Of a DNA stretch of 64,000 nt, positions 1-13,400 are shown one piece after another. The translations under genes and the position numbers were made by a program. Each line of letters begins with the position of its first letter. Positions within the stretch are counted from its first letter, which is position 1. The notes beneath the pieces were generated by a model. That model worked only from the letters and a program-made list of their open reading frames with translations, ran no database searches and was not told the DNA's origin. Source of the DNA: Oikopleura dioica (Eukaryota > Chordata > Appendicularia > Copelata > Oikopleuridae). The stretch is taken from contig OU015568.1 of NCBI GenBank assembly GCA_907165135.1, positions 12,098,501 to 12,162,500 of the forward strand. The letters run 5' to 3'.

Positions 1-1542
1 TTCCTCGCCTCCGGGTATTTTCTCGACCGCATCCATGAGGAGAACTGGTGAGTTTTTCTCTCCGAAGCAGACTTTTTGATCCATAATCAAACTGCACTCT
101 GATTCCTCAATGTTAAAAAGAGGATCGGCGCCCGATTCATAAAGTTGTGCCCACTCATCTAATACAGCTTTTTCGCCCTCATGATACTTTACAACCATGA
201 GTAGAAAACTAGCAGCTGAGTTAACTTTGAATATCTCGTAGTCATCGTTCGATTTAGTGTCTTCAGATCCCTCAGATATCATTTCTTCAACGTCCTTCGC
301 AAAATCTGAAGAGTCCCAATTTTCATAGAAAAAATCCATGTCATCGTATGATAAACTTCCGCAATTATCTGTCTCCTCTGTTTTATTCTTTAATTTCTCT
401 TCGTATTGCGGTGTGAGAGTCTTTGGATGGTAAACGAAATTGCCAAAGGAGTCCAGGAAGAAGATTTCTGATTTGAATTTCGAGTCAAAAATGCCCTTGA
501 ACAGTGGATTCTTCAATCTTGGGCCTCTAGTCAAGATATCGATGTCCAGCCCTATGATACCCGTTTCCATCAATCGAGAGACTGTATTTATTTCCCCGAA
601 TCTAAATGCATCGTTGTATTGAAGACCGAGCACCGAGGTGCTGTTTTCTTCACTCGGCTTCTTTGTCAATTTACTGAATTTGAGATCCCACAAAGTCGCG
701 TTCAGAGAATTAAACTCTTCTAGCGTCTCCTTGAAGCTCCAATCTTCTCCTAAACGAAGATCATCGTCTTCGCAGGTTAAACAAGCAGCTGAGCCATCGC
801 AGGTTTCAATTTCTTCCGTAAAGTTGCACTTGTGAAGATCTTCCAAAACTTCGAAAATTCTCGTCCCCTCGAACCCGCTAAAGCTCTTTTCTTTGCAGTC
901 TTCTCTGAACTGAACTTTTTTGTTTCTTCCTTCTTGGGCGTCAAGGAACCACGGTCGAATTCGGGGGTCATAAGCATTGCACGAAGTGGGAGTAGACTCA
1001 CAGGGGTAGACGTAGTGATAACCGTCGAATGTGCCAAAATATATTCCTTTTAAAGCATCACCAATTGTTGCAGAAGCATTTTCAAATGCATCGCGAATAG
1101 GAGATATTAAGGTTTCGTCATCACAACTGAAATAAGGATCGAACTTTTTGAGACGGAAAAATCTGCATCTACGCTTTTGGATCCCTTCCTGTACGTAGGA
1201 ATGTACGAATTAAACTGGTCAAAGGTCCGTGGCGAATTTGGCGAAACTAGTTCACACAAAAGCTCTCTTTCCGGAAGAATCGCTTCACGGCCATTTTTAA
1301 AATCAAGAGCGCCAGAATTCGAATCTGGATCAACTTCGAAGTTTTGCCTTTGATTTCCGCTAATTGAGCAGGACGACTGCCACTGTACTTTTACTTGCTT
1401 ACAGTTACCCGTAGGCGTCCGCTCAAATGCTTTCACCACGTCGTCGAGCGCGTCGTAAACTTTCATAAAATTTCTTTCGACGTCATCTTTTATTTGTTCG
1501 ACGATTCTTTTTGAATCCACTGGTTTCTTTGAACCTTCATTT
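1..1542 (-). CDS. Cache-domain protein resembling calcium-channel alpha2-delta (3' part missing)
   Basis: Two exons are visible, 1195-1542 and 1-1126, joined across a 68-nt GT-AG intron (1127-1194); the second is open to the window edge. The N-terminal part is helical (QIKDDVERNFMKVYDALDDV). Past the intron comes IYFGTFDGYHYVYP and then YDPRIRPWF, which matches the Cache core of the VGCC alpha2-delta/CACHD1 family, where this motif precedes the VWA domain. Here no VWA metal-site motif follows; instead there is a Cys-rich stretch. In the known family such proteins are extracellular subunits that traffic calcium channels; for this gene that role is inference. The start is unresolved: a stop lies just upstream in frame, so a 5' exon (probably with a signal peptide) is missing. 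It could also be an unrelated dCache receptor. Confidence 0.6.
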
Positions 1543-2791
1543 CTTTACGCGTTTTTAAAAAGTGCTTTTTTACTCAATTGTTCTTGAAGAAAAAAAACGA
1601 GTCCTGAACTGCTCAGCAAAATTCGTTGGAAACTGTTTTTCAATTATCTTTCTACAAGTCTCTAATCTTGAATCCGACATTTTCATCGATTAAATTCAAA
1701 AAATAAAGAAGATGGACAGGAGTAGTGATTGAATTCGCGGATTAGAAAAGCGTAACAAAGAATTTACGATCTTCTTTCCGCGACGAATAAAAGACAGGTG
1801 TTTTGAAAGGGAAAATGTTTTTTATTATTTTCTGGATGATTGGCAAAGATGAGTCTTCAGGACTCAGACGAACGGAAAATTAATATGCTAATTCGGGATC
1901 TAAAAATCACTCGCGCGGAAAATCTGAATCGCAAAAAGAAAAAGAATCAATAAAGGAACCCCTTGACGCGCTTTAATTTTAGGGAGATACCGCTTTAACC
2001 TATTTTTGCATCGATCCGCGATTCCGGCATCAAACGCGGATTGATATTTACAGGGGAAATAATGCATATTTGAGCGATTTTAAGGATATAACAGCGAAAA
2101 GAGCTGAGTATTGACAAATAGTTGTTATATTTAAATCATAAATTCTGATTATCAGACGCCTTTAATAAGAATTTCTATCATTCACTTAGAGTTATTAATT
2201 AATTACTAATTAAAAATCTAAGCCTGAGATTGCTAAAAATTCCAATATATTATCAAATAAATTCATGTCTGGCTGGCTTTCTGTCAAAAGTTCCCTGTGG
2301 CCTGAATTTCCCCGAAAAACTGCTTTTCTCAGCAAAATCAGCCAATTCTAAGGCACTCTGTCGCCTCCTGGCGGTTCTGCTTGCCTGGGGAAGTGGCTGT
2401 GGGCGAGGCCGCGCGCGCCGCTGATTGGCTCCCGCGAACTGGTCCGTCTGCTCGGCCGTCGCTTTTCTCTTTCAACGCTCTTTCTCCCCTTTCTCACCCG
2501 TGCGAGTTTACGTATCTCTTTTTTGAATCTTTCTTTTTTCGAGAAATTTCAAAGCCTCAAATTTCGACGCGAAACACTAGTAGCCCTGAAATTTGAACTT
2601 TCAACGAAAAATCTCAAAAAACTCATTTTCTTTTTCAAGTTTTTATTCAAATCGTTTGAATAAAAATAGAAGAAAGAAGAGTCACGAGAAGATTCATCCA
2701 AAAGAATCAACTGCCAGAAATAATCAGAGCATTACTTTACGCAAACTTACTTTTTCGACGGAAAATCACTAGAAGCGACCTCATCTTCAAT
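1543..2791. other. Intergenic / 5' UTR region with CpG-rich promoter-like patch
   Basis: No supported gene. AT-rich apart from about 2380-2470, which is GC-rich with CGCG runs and a GATTGGCT CCAAT-type box, followed by pyrimidine-rich sequence. It most likely contains the promoter and 5' UTR of the PNRC-like gene that starts at 2792. A short minus ORF near 1680-1575 (begins MSDSRLETCRK) has no resolvable splice link to the Cache gene. Confidence 0.4.
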
Positions 2792-3489
2792 ATGGGTGAG
2801 TCATTATTGATCATTATACTGTAGTTAAAATTTATACAAAATCAATTTTGTTGATAGAATCGTTGTCAAATGCTATCTCTAGAACTCAAAAAAAAAATAA
2901 TTCTGAGCTTGAAAAATTTATAAAAAGAGTTTACAAAAATGAGTCTTTCAAAACACAAAATTGGTTAGTAAATCAATTATTGTACTTCTATTTTTATTAA
3001 ATAAATTGAGTGGGGAACATTTTTTAAAACCAATAGTGCGAAATATTTTTGCTGTTTATTTAGTGTTGAAATAAGTTTATTTATCGATTATTTTCAGGTA
3101 TGCAAAAAGGAAACAAAGGACGAAGCTCCCCCTCGCGATCATCTCCGATCAGCTCGGTCGGGTCTGGCTCCGAGTGCGATTCATTCGCCCGCGGCCAAGT
3201 GATGTTTGTCTCGACGCCCCGCAGCCGCAAGTTTTCCTCGCGCTCCGGAACGCCGAACGGGAAAGTCCAGTTCCGGAACCGAGTGAACTCAGCCTCCGAT
3301 TCTGACGGCTCGGCCGAGCGTTTCGCCGGCGCGCGCTTCAACTCACCCCCGAGTCCCGCCGCCGTTCCCCTTCCACCGATGGAGTGGCTCCAGTCCGTCC
3401 AACCCAAACCAACCAAACCTGCTTCTAACGATGAGCTCTGCCAAGCGCTGGCCAACAATCTGAAAGAGATGCTTAACTTCAAGGCGTAA
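2792..3489 (+). CDS. PNRC-like nuclear receptor coactivator / decapping adaptor
   Basis: Exons 2792-2795 (ATGG) and 3098-3489 give 131 residues with phase closing exactly (396 nt). The protein is Ser/Pro/Arg-rich and disordered. The C-terminal third carries FAGARFNSPPSPAAVPLPP, matching the PNRC1/PNRC2 signature FAGAKFSxPPSPSVLPKPP, and ends with LKEMLNF in the position of the family's NR box (LKTLL). In vertebrates PNRC2 bridges UPF1 and DCP1A in nonsense-mediated decay and coactivates nuclear receptors through an SH3-type proline motif. The first exon holds only the start codon plus one base and its intron (302 nt) is long for this window, suggesting an intronic regulatory region. The NR box deviates from LxxLL (LKEML), so receptor binding is uncertain; the decapping motif is the better-conserved part. 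Confidence 0.72.
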
Positions 3490-5907
3490 TCGACGCCTCA
3501 TCAGTTCAACCTTTTACATCCCAACAATTTTCAAACAAAATGCAAACTGTATCGACCCGATGAAAAATCAACCATTGAAGAGTGTCAACCCTCCCAGTCA
3601 ATGTAAGAAATTAATTTATCTCTTCAATTAATTAATTCACTAAGCGTTTCTCTTTGCAAAAATCACGTCGTAGATGATATTGATTTATTCTTTTAGATTT
3701 CACATGTGGACTGGCAGGGCCGCTTTTATTCTTCACCAACTTTTTTCTCATCTTGGATACAACTTTCTTCAAACGAGAGTGTCCCTGTGTTCCAGCAAAA
3801 AATACTTCCTTTGCGTTCAAGTTCACGTCGCGCCTCTCTCACTCTCTATCAAGCCCGCTCACGTGGCTGTGGATCACCGCAAGCCCCTTGACAGTGACCG
3901 CCGCCTGTGATGGGTATGACGATTCGATTCAAGACAAGCAAGTCGACACTAACAGCTTACTCTTCCCCTAACTACCCTTTCGAGAAACTCTCCCCACGCA
4001 CAAAAAGGCAGATGCGTTCAAAATCTTACATTTAAACTCCTCCAAAGTTCCATTGTAAAATCGTCTTTTCTCAAATTTCCATGTAATCATATGTTTCCTA
4101 TAATTCCTAAAACGCAATGTAAGATAAAATTTAATCATCGATACACATTAAAATATCCAGACCTTCGGGTCTAGAGAACCTGCTGCCAATTTTTGCCCGT
4201 TTTTTTCTTACCACTCATCACATGCTGCTAACCTCAAAACTAGCTCGACGGGATCCTGTGACCAGCTGGCCAGAGTCCCGCTCGTCGCGCAACACCCGAG
4301 TTCGAGATCGAACTCTGGAGCCCTGTTCCCAGCCAGTTTTCATGTGTCCAAACCCGCGAACCACAAATTTAATCAAGTGCGAATGCAAATTCACACGTCT
4401 GTGTCGACCCTTGACTCAATGTCGAAGTTTTACTCTTTTTCCGTGCTCTTTGGATCTCCCTCGGAGCTTTTTTCAAAGCTTCGATGCAAATCTTGATTGC
4501 TCGGTAAATTTATATACTGCCCGTTTTCACTAAATCCCTGGGACTTTGTCTACCCACGCGATAGTTTTTCTAGCGCTTGGCTGTACCTAAACCTTTGTAA
4601 CATAAAGCAACGGCTTCAAGTTTAAACAGTGCCTGGGTAAACAAGATTCTAGGGTTTTCTTCCTCCCCCCACCCCGCACCCCGGTCGTGTTGACAAAACG
4701 AGAGTCGACCTAAGACCAACATTGATCCAGGTTAACGCCCCAGCCACGTGCTATTAACAAACAATCACATGTCTCAATGGCGCACACCACGTTTCCTTTT
4801 TTCCTTTTTGTGTATTTCGTTTAAACGAGCTGTGTAACGCTGTGCGCTACGCATTTTTCGTCCGCGATTCAGACATGTCTATTTCATTTCGACCATTATA
4901 TTTGATTTTTTAAATATATTTTAACCAAAAATTGCCCGTGACGCCAAAACAAAACCTGTCAAAAAGTGTTGGTTTTATGTCCACTTTTTCAACGCGTCCA
5001 AAAAAGCCCCCAACCAACTTCACACACGTTTTAAACTGCGATATTTTTTAGCTTCATTTAGCAAAAGTTGTTAGAAAATTCGATTTTCGCCACAAACACT
5101 GACTCACAAGTGAAGCCTGAAAGCCTTGCTATCGCAAGTTGCCCAGTTCTTTTAATTTCTGTCGAGTTAACACAACAACTTCCTCCAGAAAGTAATCCCA
5201 AGACTCTCTGATAAAATCATTTTAAGAGAATATTTTATTTGAGAGTTTTACGACCACTTACCAATTCGAACTTCTTTCTGATGTTCTACCTCTTCCAAAA
5301 ACTACTTTGGCTCTTCAATAAAGAACCTCTGTTCTGGTTCTTAACCTGATCAAATTAATTTATTTATGACGATCTGCTCCTCTGTTCAAGACCATACTCC
5401 ACCTATTACCTTTCATACTCTCCGTTAATTCACAAAAAAAAACTTCAAATTACTTCAAATTCTCCTTTTATAAGCTTTAGGATGCTTATCATTCGACTGA
5501 TATCTAATTTAATTACGACTTTATTATTATACTCTTCCGTTTCTTTTTCCGCTCCCTCAGTTGCCTTGTTAGGATAGAAAATTCAAATTTGGAAAAATGA
5601 AATAAATTATTTGGAAATATTACTCTCAATGGTATTTTTCGCAGTTGGAAAAACACACAAAAAAGCATTCACAAAATTCGTCTTTATTGCAAATGGTCAA
5701 AAATAGACCGTAACGGGTCAATAAATTTGACGATAAAGGACCTCCGAACGGCGCTAACCATATGTTTTCAACGCTTGTTTTCTCCAAACAAAAAGTTAAA
5801 AAGCTAATTTTTTGTTGTTCTAAGCTCTAAATATTGCCAAATAGTCGGAACATGGTATTCAGCTTTATAGCCAGCGCTTTTATAAATTTTATCAGATTTC
5901 GTGCATC
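3490..5907. other. 2.4-kb non-coding stretch (3' UTR of PNRC-like gene and spacer)
   Basis: No gene could be supported on either strand. Scattered ORFs are short, start mostly at non-ATG codons and match no family. The sequence is pyrimidine-rich in places (about 4430-4700) and AT-rich elsewhere. It contains a perfect 5-bp stem capped by a UUCG tetraloop at 4159-4172 (AGACC ttcg GGTCT). The last 300 bases are probably the promoter of the EGF-repeat gene. Confidence 0.4.
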
Positions 5908-8900
5908 ATGAAGTCGAAAAGGCTGCTATATTTCTTTTTTCTTGTAGAGATTACAGAAGCACTGGACGAATGTAATGACCCAGCTCTCAATGGATGTAAT
6001 GATCGTGCTCCACATTTTTTAATTTCTTAGTGAGATGTTCTCTTTTAGTATATTTTCTCTTAAAATTTAGCAAATAAGAGCATGTCAAAAGACGGATTTT
6101 CCTGGCAATTCATGCACAGAAAATGATGACACTGTGCCACTTGATTATACCTGCACTTGTGATGAAGTTTCTTTTACCGGTACTGGCTCGATTTTTTGTA
6201 CAGATGTTGATGAGTGTAATCGCTTTCCGTATCCGTGTGGTGACGCAAGTTGTTTTAACACTCTTGGTTCTTACGAATGTGAATGTAGTAATCCTGATAG
6301 AAATGCGCTTATTGGAACATCACCATGGCAGGAGTGTATAAGCATGTGTGAGACAGGAATCCACTACTGCAGTCACGCTGGATGCAACTGTGTTCACGAT
6401 ATTAACGGTCTCACGTTTTCCTGTAATTCTGGATACGAGCTATCTGGTACTTATGATTGCGAAGATATTGATGAATGTCAGACGGGAGATCATGATTGCG
6501 GAAACGATCCTGGCATGACCTGTTATAATAATGTGGGCAGTTTCGATTGCATGTGCGACGGTGGATATGACTACACCGCTAATCCTACGCCAACCTGCAC
6601 TGATCAGAACGAGTGCACCCTTGGAACACATCAGTGCTGCGAAATCGGCTGCGATTGCAACAATATCAGCGGAGGATACACTTGTTCCTGTCAAGCTGGT
6701 TTTGAAACAGACAACACTCTCTACGGATGCAAGGATGTTGATGAATGTGCGACCGGAGTTCATGACTGTGGAACCGATCCTGGAATGAATTGCGTCAATA
6801 ATGTCGGCTCTTTCGATTGCATTTGCGATGAAGAATACAGTAATGCCTACAGTTTTCAAACCGGAAAAACTTGTGTCAACGTTGATGAATGCACTCTTAA
6901 TACTCACAACTGCTGCACTCATGCGGGTTGTTCCGGATGTACTGATACAGATCCGGGATTCACTTGTGCATGTGATGCTGGTTACCAAGGAGACGGAACT
7001 TCTTGCGCTGAAATCGACGAATGTGCGACCGGAGCTCATAACTGCGGAACGGATCCTGGTATGAATTGTGTAAATAATGACGGATCCTTCGATTGTATTT
7101 GCGATGAAGAATACAGTAATGCCTACAGTTTTGTAACCGGAAAAACTTGCGTCAACGTTGATGAATGCACTCTTAATACTCACAACTGCTGCACTCATGC
7201 AGGTTGTTCTGGGTGTACTGATACAGATCCTGGATTTACTTGTGCATGTGATGTTGGTTACCAAGGAGACGGAACTTCTTGCGCTGAAATCGACGAATGT
7301 GCGACCGGAGCTCATAACTGCGGAACGGATCCTGGTATGAATTGTGTAAATAATGACGGATCCTTCGATTGTATTTGCGATGAAGAATACAGTAATGCCT
7401 ACAGTTTTGTAACCGGAAAAACTTGCGTCAACGTTGATGAATGCACTCTTAATACTCACAACTGCTGCACTCATGCAGGTTGTTCTGGGTGTACTGATAC
7501 AGATCCTGGATTTACTTGTGCATGTGATGTTGGTTACCAAGGAGACGGAACTTCTTGCGCTGAAATCGACGAATGTGCGACCGGAGCACATAATTGCGGA
7601 ACGGATCCTGGTATGAATTGTGTCAACAATGACGGATCTTTCGACTGCATTTGCGATGAAGAATATAGTAATGCCTACAGTTTTGTAACCGGAAAAACTT
7701 GTGTCAACGTTGATGAATGCACTCTCAATACTCACAACTGCTGCACTCATGCGGGTTGTTCCGGATGTACTGATACAGATCCGGGATTTACTTGTGCATG
7801 TGATGTTGGTTATCGAGGAGACGGGACCTCTTGCGTTGACATCGACGAGTGTGATGAAGATACAGTAGCTAATCTCTGCGGTGCTGATTCGCTTCTTTCC
7901 TGCATAAATAATATTGGCTCTTATGACTGTAGCTGTCTCGACGGCTATGATATGGTCTTCGATAGTGGCCTCGGTGAAGAAACGTGTGTTCAAGTCGACG
8001 AATGCGTCGATGACAATCTTCACGACTGCGTCACCGGCTTTACGGGAATCTGCACTGATAAGGATCCTAATGTTGATGGTATAAAATTTGAGTGTGGATG
8101 CATTGAAGGTTTTTATGGAAGTGGTTTCGCCAATGGACAGGGTTGCATTCAGGAGCTCGACGAGTGTACAATGGGAACCCACAATTGTGCTGCTGATGCT
8201 GATTGCTTCGACACACAGGCTGCCTTTATTTGTACATGTCACCCTGGTTTTACTGATGATAATCTTGACGGAACAAGTTGCACGAATATTAATGAATGTA
8301 CAGATGGAACTCACAATTGTGCACCTGATGTAGATGGCGGCGTTTGCACTGACAACCCAGGAAGCTTCGAATGCTCTTGTGACAACTCAATTGCTTATGG
8401 AGATGGACTCGCTGCTGGAACTGGGTGTACACTCAAAGTTGACGAATGCGCTGATAACACTCATACTTGCGACGCCAATGCTGCCTGTACGGACACCCAG
8501 GAAGCGTACACATGCACTTGCAACGCTGGATATGACGGTCCTGGATTCATTTGTTACCAAGTCGACGAATGCGCAGAAAAAGGACTTGATATCTTGGGCA
8601 CTGCTGGTGTTCTTGTTGGCACAGAAACCAACTATGCTGATTTCGTTGCCCAGCTTGATACGATGTCAGGAATGGTCAACGGAGTCGTAGGTTCATTCCA
8701 TGGAGCACTTGAAGATCAATTCAATATTGAATCAACATTCACTATTGGAAATACAGGCGGTGCCGAGAAAGTTCTCTTCAGCTTGACTGGTGCGACCAAC
8801 CAGTTTATTCCAGATCTACCAGTCGACACCAGAGACTATTTTATGAGCTTTGAAGTCGTCCAAGACGCCTGCTCCGATCCTGCACAAGATGCGTCGAGTA

Positions 8901-10189
8901 CTTGCACTCTGACCGTAGCTTATGAGACATTCTTGGGTGGATCAGAAAAGAGCGCAACGATACCGTACACTCTCAATAATACTTGTACGGACTATACTGT
9001 GGCGGACGGATGTCCAATGTCAGTCATGATTTTGATCAATCGCCAGGGCATAGCTATTAATGGTACCGTTACTTATTCCATGGTTGTTGATTTGATCACT
9101 CCTGACGGAAACGTCGCCTCAACTGCTTTTGTCGACAATAACGACCACAGAATGACCGAGTTCCGATTCGTCAGAGAAGGTGATTCAGCCGCGCTTATCA
9201 GTTCTTTCTATATTAATCAAGCTGGGTAAGACACATTTTGCTTCCTATTTGTGAAATTTTCCTAGATCTGAAACCAACAACTGCGATGATGACGGTGGAA
9301 TCTGCACAGATACAATAGGCTCTTTTACATGTGATTGTGATCTCAGCACACATTTTGACAACAACAGTGACGAGCCCGGAACCGACTGTGTTGGCCTTGT
9401 CGACGAATGTACTGTTGGTGGACATGATTGCCACCCGACCGGTGGAGTGTGCACCGATTTGGACGATGGTTGGTCCTGCACCTGCGCCACGACACACTTC
9501 GATCTTAATCCTGATGATCCTGGAAAACAGTGTGATCAATTACTACCTTGCGATGCTCGACTTATTGGCGACGTTTTTGATGATTCCGCCCTCAGTCCAC
9601 GGGGCTTTTGGGATTGCAAGTAAATAGAAGTGTAAAGTAAGTCAGCCTTATGTAAAATTTATAGCCGAGGAAGCAAGAAAACAACTTGTAATTATATCTG
9701 CCCTGTTTCTGAAGCAGTCGGTGTTACAGCTTCATGCAAGCACAAAAGCGGGTTGTGGAGAGATCCTACTCGTCCATTGACCTGTAATTTGCCACCAACA
9801 TGCGATCTTGCTGCTCTTGAGACTGAAATCACCGATTTCTTGGGCCGCATCGGATCAAGTCAGTGCTAAATTGATTCAACACAATCTCATGTTTTAAGCT
9901 TATGTTTTCAACGAAAACGACTGGCAGATTGATGGACTTCAGGAGGACAATTTCCTTAGAGGAAGATGGAATTGTGGAAATTCCTTCTTTACCAAGAAGA
10001 TTCAATTCAGCGTTAGAACCAATTTATAAGTGCCACTTCTTTATAAGTATTTAGTGCAACCGAAAAGATGGAGGTACTCGAGCTGTATGGAAATTCAAGG
10101 GTGATCCGAGTGATCATCCAGACGTCTGTCAAGGAATCTTCCGAAGCGAAGGCCTTGAAGTTCGATCGAAATACGTCAAAAAAGCTTGA
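5908..10189 (+). CDS. Secreted calcium-binding EGF-repeat matrix protein
   Basis: Six exons, 5908-5995, 6081-9225, 9266-9619, 9665-9858, 9899-10011 and 10055-10189, sum to 4,029 nt (1,342 aa) with every phase consistent. A signal peptide (MKSKRLLYFFFLVEITEA) is followed by about 17 EGF-like modules, many with the calcium-binding consensus D-x-DEC and the aromatic position before the last cysteine pair. The central block repeats an identical two-EGF unit. After the EGF array is a region of about 200 residues without recognisable domain (NYADFVAQLDTM onward), then two more cbEGFs and a Trp/Cys-containing tail of sushi-like character. Such proteins (fibrillin, matrilin, fibulin-like) build extracellular matrix. 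A role in the appendicularian house or tail matrix is speculation. The last intron has an unusual donor (GTTAGA), chosen because it restores the frame. Confidence 0.8.
6733..7836 (+). repeat. 276-bp intragenic tandem repeat encoding paired EGF modules
   Basis: Four tandem units begin near 6733, 7009, 7285 and 7561, each 276 bp (92 codons). Units two and three are almost base-for-base identical, including synonymous positions; units one and four differ at scattered third positions. Each unit encodes one EGF starting IDECATGAHNCGTDPG and one starting VDECTLNTHNCCTH. Identity at silent sites points to recent unequal crossover or gene conversion rather than selection on protein sequence alone. 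Confidence 0.9.
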
Positions 10190-10404
10190 AAAGTCCTTTA
10201 TACTGTTCAAGCCAAGGTAAAAAAAATACAATTATTCGATTTTTCGTTTTTTTATTCAATTTATGAATGAAGGACGATATCGCAAAAATATTTACAATAA
10301 TAAAAAGTGAATAATAAAATGTTCGGAAGAAGTATTTACACTGCTCAATCTGGAAATATAAGATTCTAGGCAAAACTGGATTCGTGGGCGAGCACTGGTT
10401 CTAG

Positions 10405-13400
10405 TCACGATACAAAGCTAGCACCGGAGCTGAGCAGCGTCTGTCCGCTTGAAGTGTAGTCGATGAATCGATGTGGATCACGGTTGAAGTGTTTTCTGTT
10501 TTCGTAACGCGTATTCATCCGATTTTCCGAGTTCAAGGGTCCCCAGTGAGAAGTGGGCTCGCAAGCAGCCTATAAATATTGATAGAAATGAGCGAAACCT
10601 TGAAAATTTATACCTTGATGGATCCTTTTTTGATGATATGATGAACGGCCATTATAGGGATGAAAAGAACAGAAAAGAGGATGAGCCCAATCGCTGGGTA
10701 ATTAGTCCAGCTTGGATAGACGTAGTTTCCAAGACTGCTCACCTTCCAGTTTGCAAGCACAGCGATGAAAACTCCCTAAATACGCACAATAGAAAAATGA
10801 ATATTTGCGAATATTTCTTACAGTAAGAAGGGTTGGCGAAACGAACTTCCAACACACTCGCCAAAACATTCCAATAGGTCGCTTGATCATGATTTGAATA
10901 TCGCTGCAGAAGTTGTCAAGACCGTAGATGTAGCAAATCGAAATCATCTCGACGACGGAAATAACCAAGAGTGCTAGAAATTTTCTTTATATTCAAAAGC
11001 GTAAAAAATCTTACCATAAGATCCTCCAAAGTCATCAAAAAGCGTGAGAATGTAAAGACCACCTCTTGTCGTCATTGGGAGTCCAAGAAGGAAAAGGAAA
11101 ACGCAAAGAACCCCAGTAAATGAAGCTTGTTTTTCTCGAAGCTAGAATCAATGATGAAATCAATTACATAGAAAGACTTCTACCTGTGGAAACGCATCAG
11201 AGCAGCAAGTGATGATTGTGTTCAATGTTGCGAACATAGTTGAAAGACCGAGCATGAGCAACATTGTGAAGAAAAGCACGCTCCAGATGATTGATCCCGC
11301 AGAAATCTTAAGAAATACGTCAGACAATCAGCAGAGCATGAATTTATCAAACCTGTGTAAGTGCTTCTGGATAGGCGATAAAAGCGAGTCCTGGCCCTTG
11401 ACGAGCGACGTCTTCAACTTCCACGCCCATGCTGTGCGCCATGAAGCCAAGATATGAAAAGATCGTTAACCCGGCGAAAATTGATGTTCCTGAGTTGGTC
11501 AGGACGACAATTAGGGTGTCCCTAGAAATTATAATTCATATCAATATATTCCAAGATCATTTTACCGGACAATGTTGTTATGGAAGTCATTGTAGCTGGC
11601 CAGAGTAATTAATCCACCCCAGCTAGCGGAAAGCGAAAAGAAAATTTGAGTAGCCGCATCTTTCCAAACCGACATATCCTTCAATCGTTCCCACTCGGGT
11701 GTCAAAAAGTACTTGATGCCGTTCAAAGAACCCTCTTTTGTGAGACCAACAATAAGCAAAGTTGTGAGGACAACGTAAGGAAAGGTTGATGTCACATAAA
11801 CTGCCTTTCCAGTTGACTGGATTCCTAAAAAAAGCAGGGATAGAGTTCCATTTTCTGTAAAGAAAAGCTAACCTTTTGCTAGGCAAATGAAAAGAATGAT
11901 GTAAGATATCAGGAGGTAGACGACGAGATCTGTCTTTGGGAGTCCAATGTCTTCAATAGAATCCGACATATCCAGGATGTGATTTTCGAAGTATTGCTGA
12001 GACGGAGCTTCCCGATTCGTGTGGTTTAATTGACACATTGATGGAACTAAATGTAACTCATAATACCAAATCTCTCATAACTCAAGTTTATGATTTCCCT
12101 AAATTTATGTGAAATGGTGACTTACCTTCAAGAGTTTTATTCGCTTGTATACTTCTGCATTTATTCAACTTCTCCACATCCATGCATTTTTCATCGTTCC
12201 ACGGATTGTCGCAATTTGCCCAAGGAAGCTCTCCAGTAGTGAAAGACTGAAGCGACTCGAAGAGGTATCGGAGTGTGTAGGAGATGATCACGTTGTAATA
12301 GCATCCGATGATAGTCGAGACGGCGACCATGGCATATCCGATGCCCTTGAAGATGGGGACGCCGTTGAAGGCCTTGATGGGTCCTTGCGAGCAGAATTGT
12401 CCCAGTGCAACTTCAAAGAGGAATATTGGCAAGCCACATATCAGCAAGCATATCAAGTACGGTATCAAAAACGCTCCACCACCGTTTTTGTAAGTCAAAT
12501 ACGGAAATCTCCAAATGTTGCCTAGGCCGACAGCGTAGCCAACCATCGAGAGCATGAACTCGATCTTGTTGCCCCAGCTTTGGCGGCTAGGCAGAGACTA
12601 AAATATCATGTGAGTAAATGATTGAGTTTACGTGTTTTTTTAAAAATATAAATTGAGAGAGCGCGGCGGAAAATCCAGTCTTCTGATCGATTTTGCCCGA
12701 GAGGGAGAGTGTCAGTGCCAGTGCATAAAGGGCCAGACTGGCCATGGTTCTGCTGACATGGCCAGAAATCACTATCTAAGCGCGGGATTAGCTCAAACCA
12801 AGGCGAACCTTGACACTAAATTAATGAAGCCGTTGTATAGGTCAATAGATGTGTCAGTCCTCAATCAAGGTCGGTAGAAATTAATGATAAGGACAAACGT
12901 TCAATTACAATTTCAATCAAAACTTATTTTGTATCCTGGTGGATTATTCTGAGCCCAGTAAATCCCAAGGGATAAAAAAGAAGAGCTCGCTTAAAAATGC
13001 ATAAGAAATTATAATGCTTGGACTGACCCTCCCTCTCGCGAGTTTGAGCTTGTATTTTTTGTTCTGAAAGATTTACGAAATTATTATATTCGCAAATTCT
13101 TACGTTAATTCATTTTTTGAATTGCCTCGATCAAGCGCACGCTTTTTGGAATTACAGATCGATCCGAAAATCGATCGTAAATCCGCTAAGCAACCCCACT
13201 CTAGCAAGTTGGTTGGTGGTACTCTTGGTAAACCAGAGTAGTCATCTCTTCTCTAACTAAGCGTTTCTCTTGGTGTCTCTAGTGGATGTACCTTTTCTGA
13301 TAGACTCTCTTCCGGATCATTGTCGGCAGCGGAAGCCATTCGATTCGGCAGATTGCTGCTTTTTACCTAAAAACGCATTTAGCTTTGGTGAATTTTGCCG

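Noticed and set aside
4222..4330. tRNA-like A-box/B-box pattern (TAGCTCGACGGG ... GTTCGAGATC)
   Set aside because: No acceptor or D/T stems can be closed around these motifs.
6440..8314. 624-codon minus-strand ORF
   Set aside because: Mirrors the EGF repeats, starts at a non-ATG codon and has no domain; the plus strand has clear EGF cysteines.
12126..12745. SLC6 start at ATG 12745
   Set aside because: Would give a hydrophobic N-terminus unlike the family; two upstream exons (13292-13507) join in phase and give a normal cytoplasmic tail.
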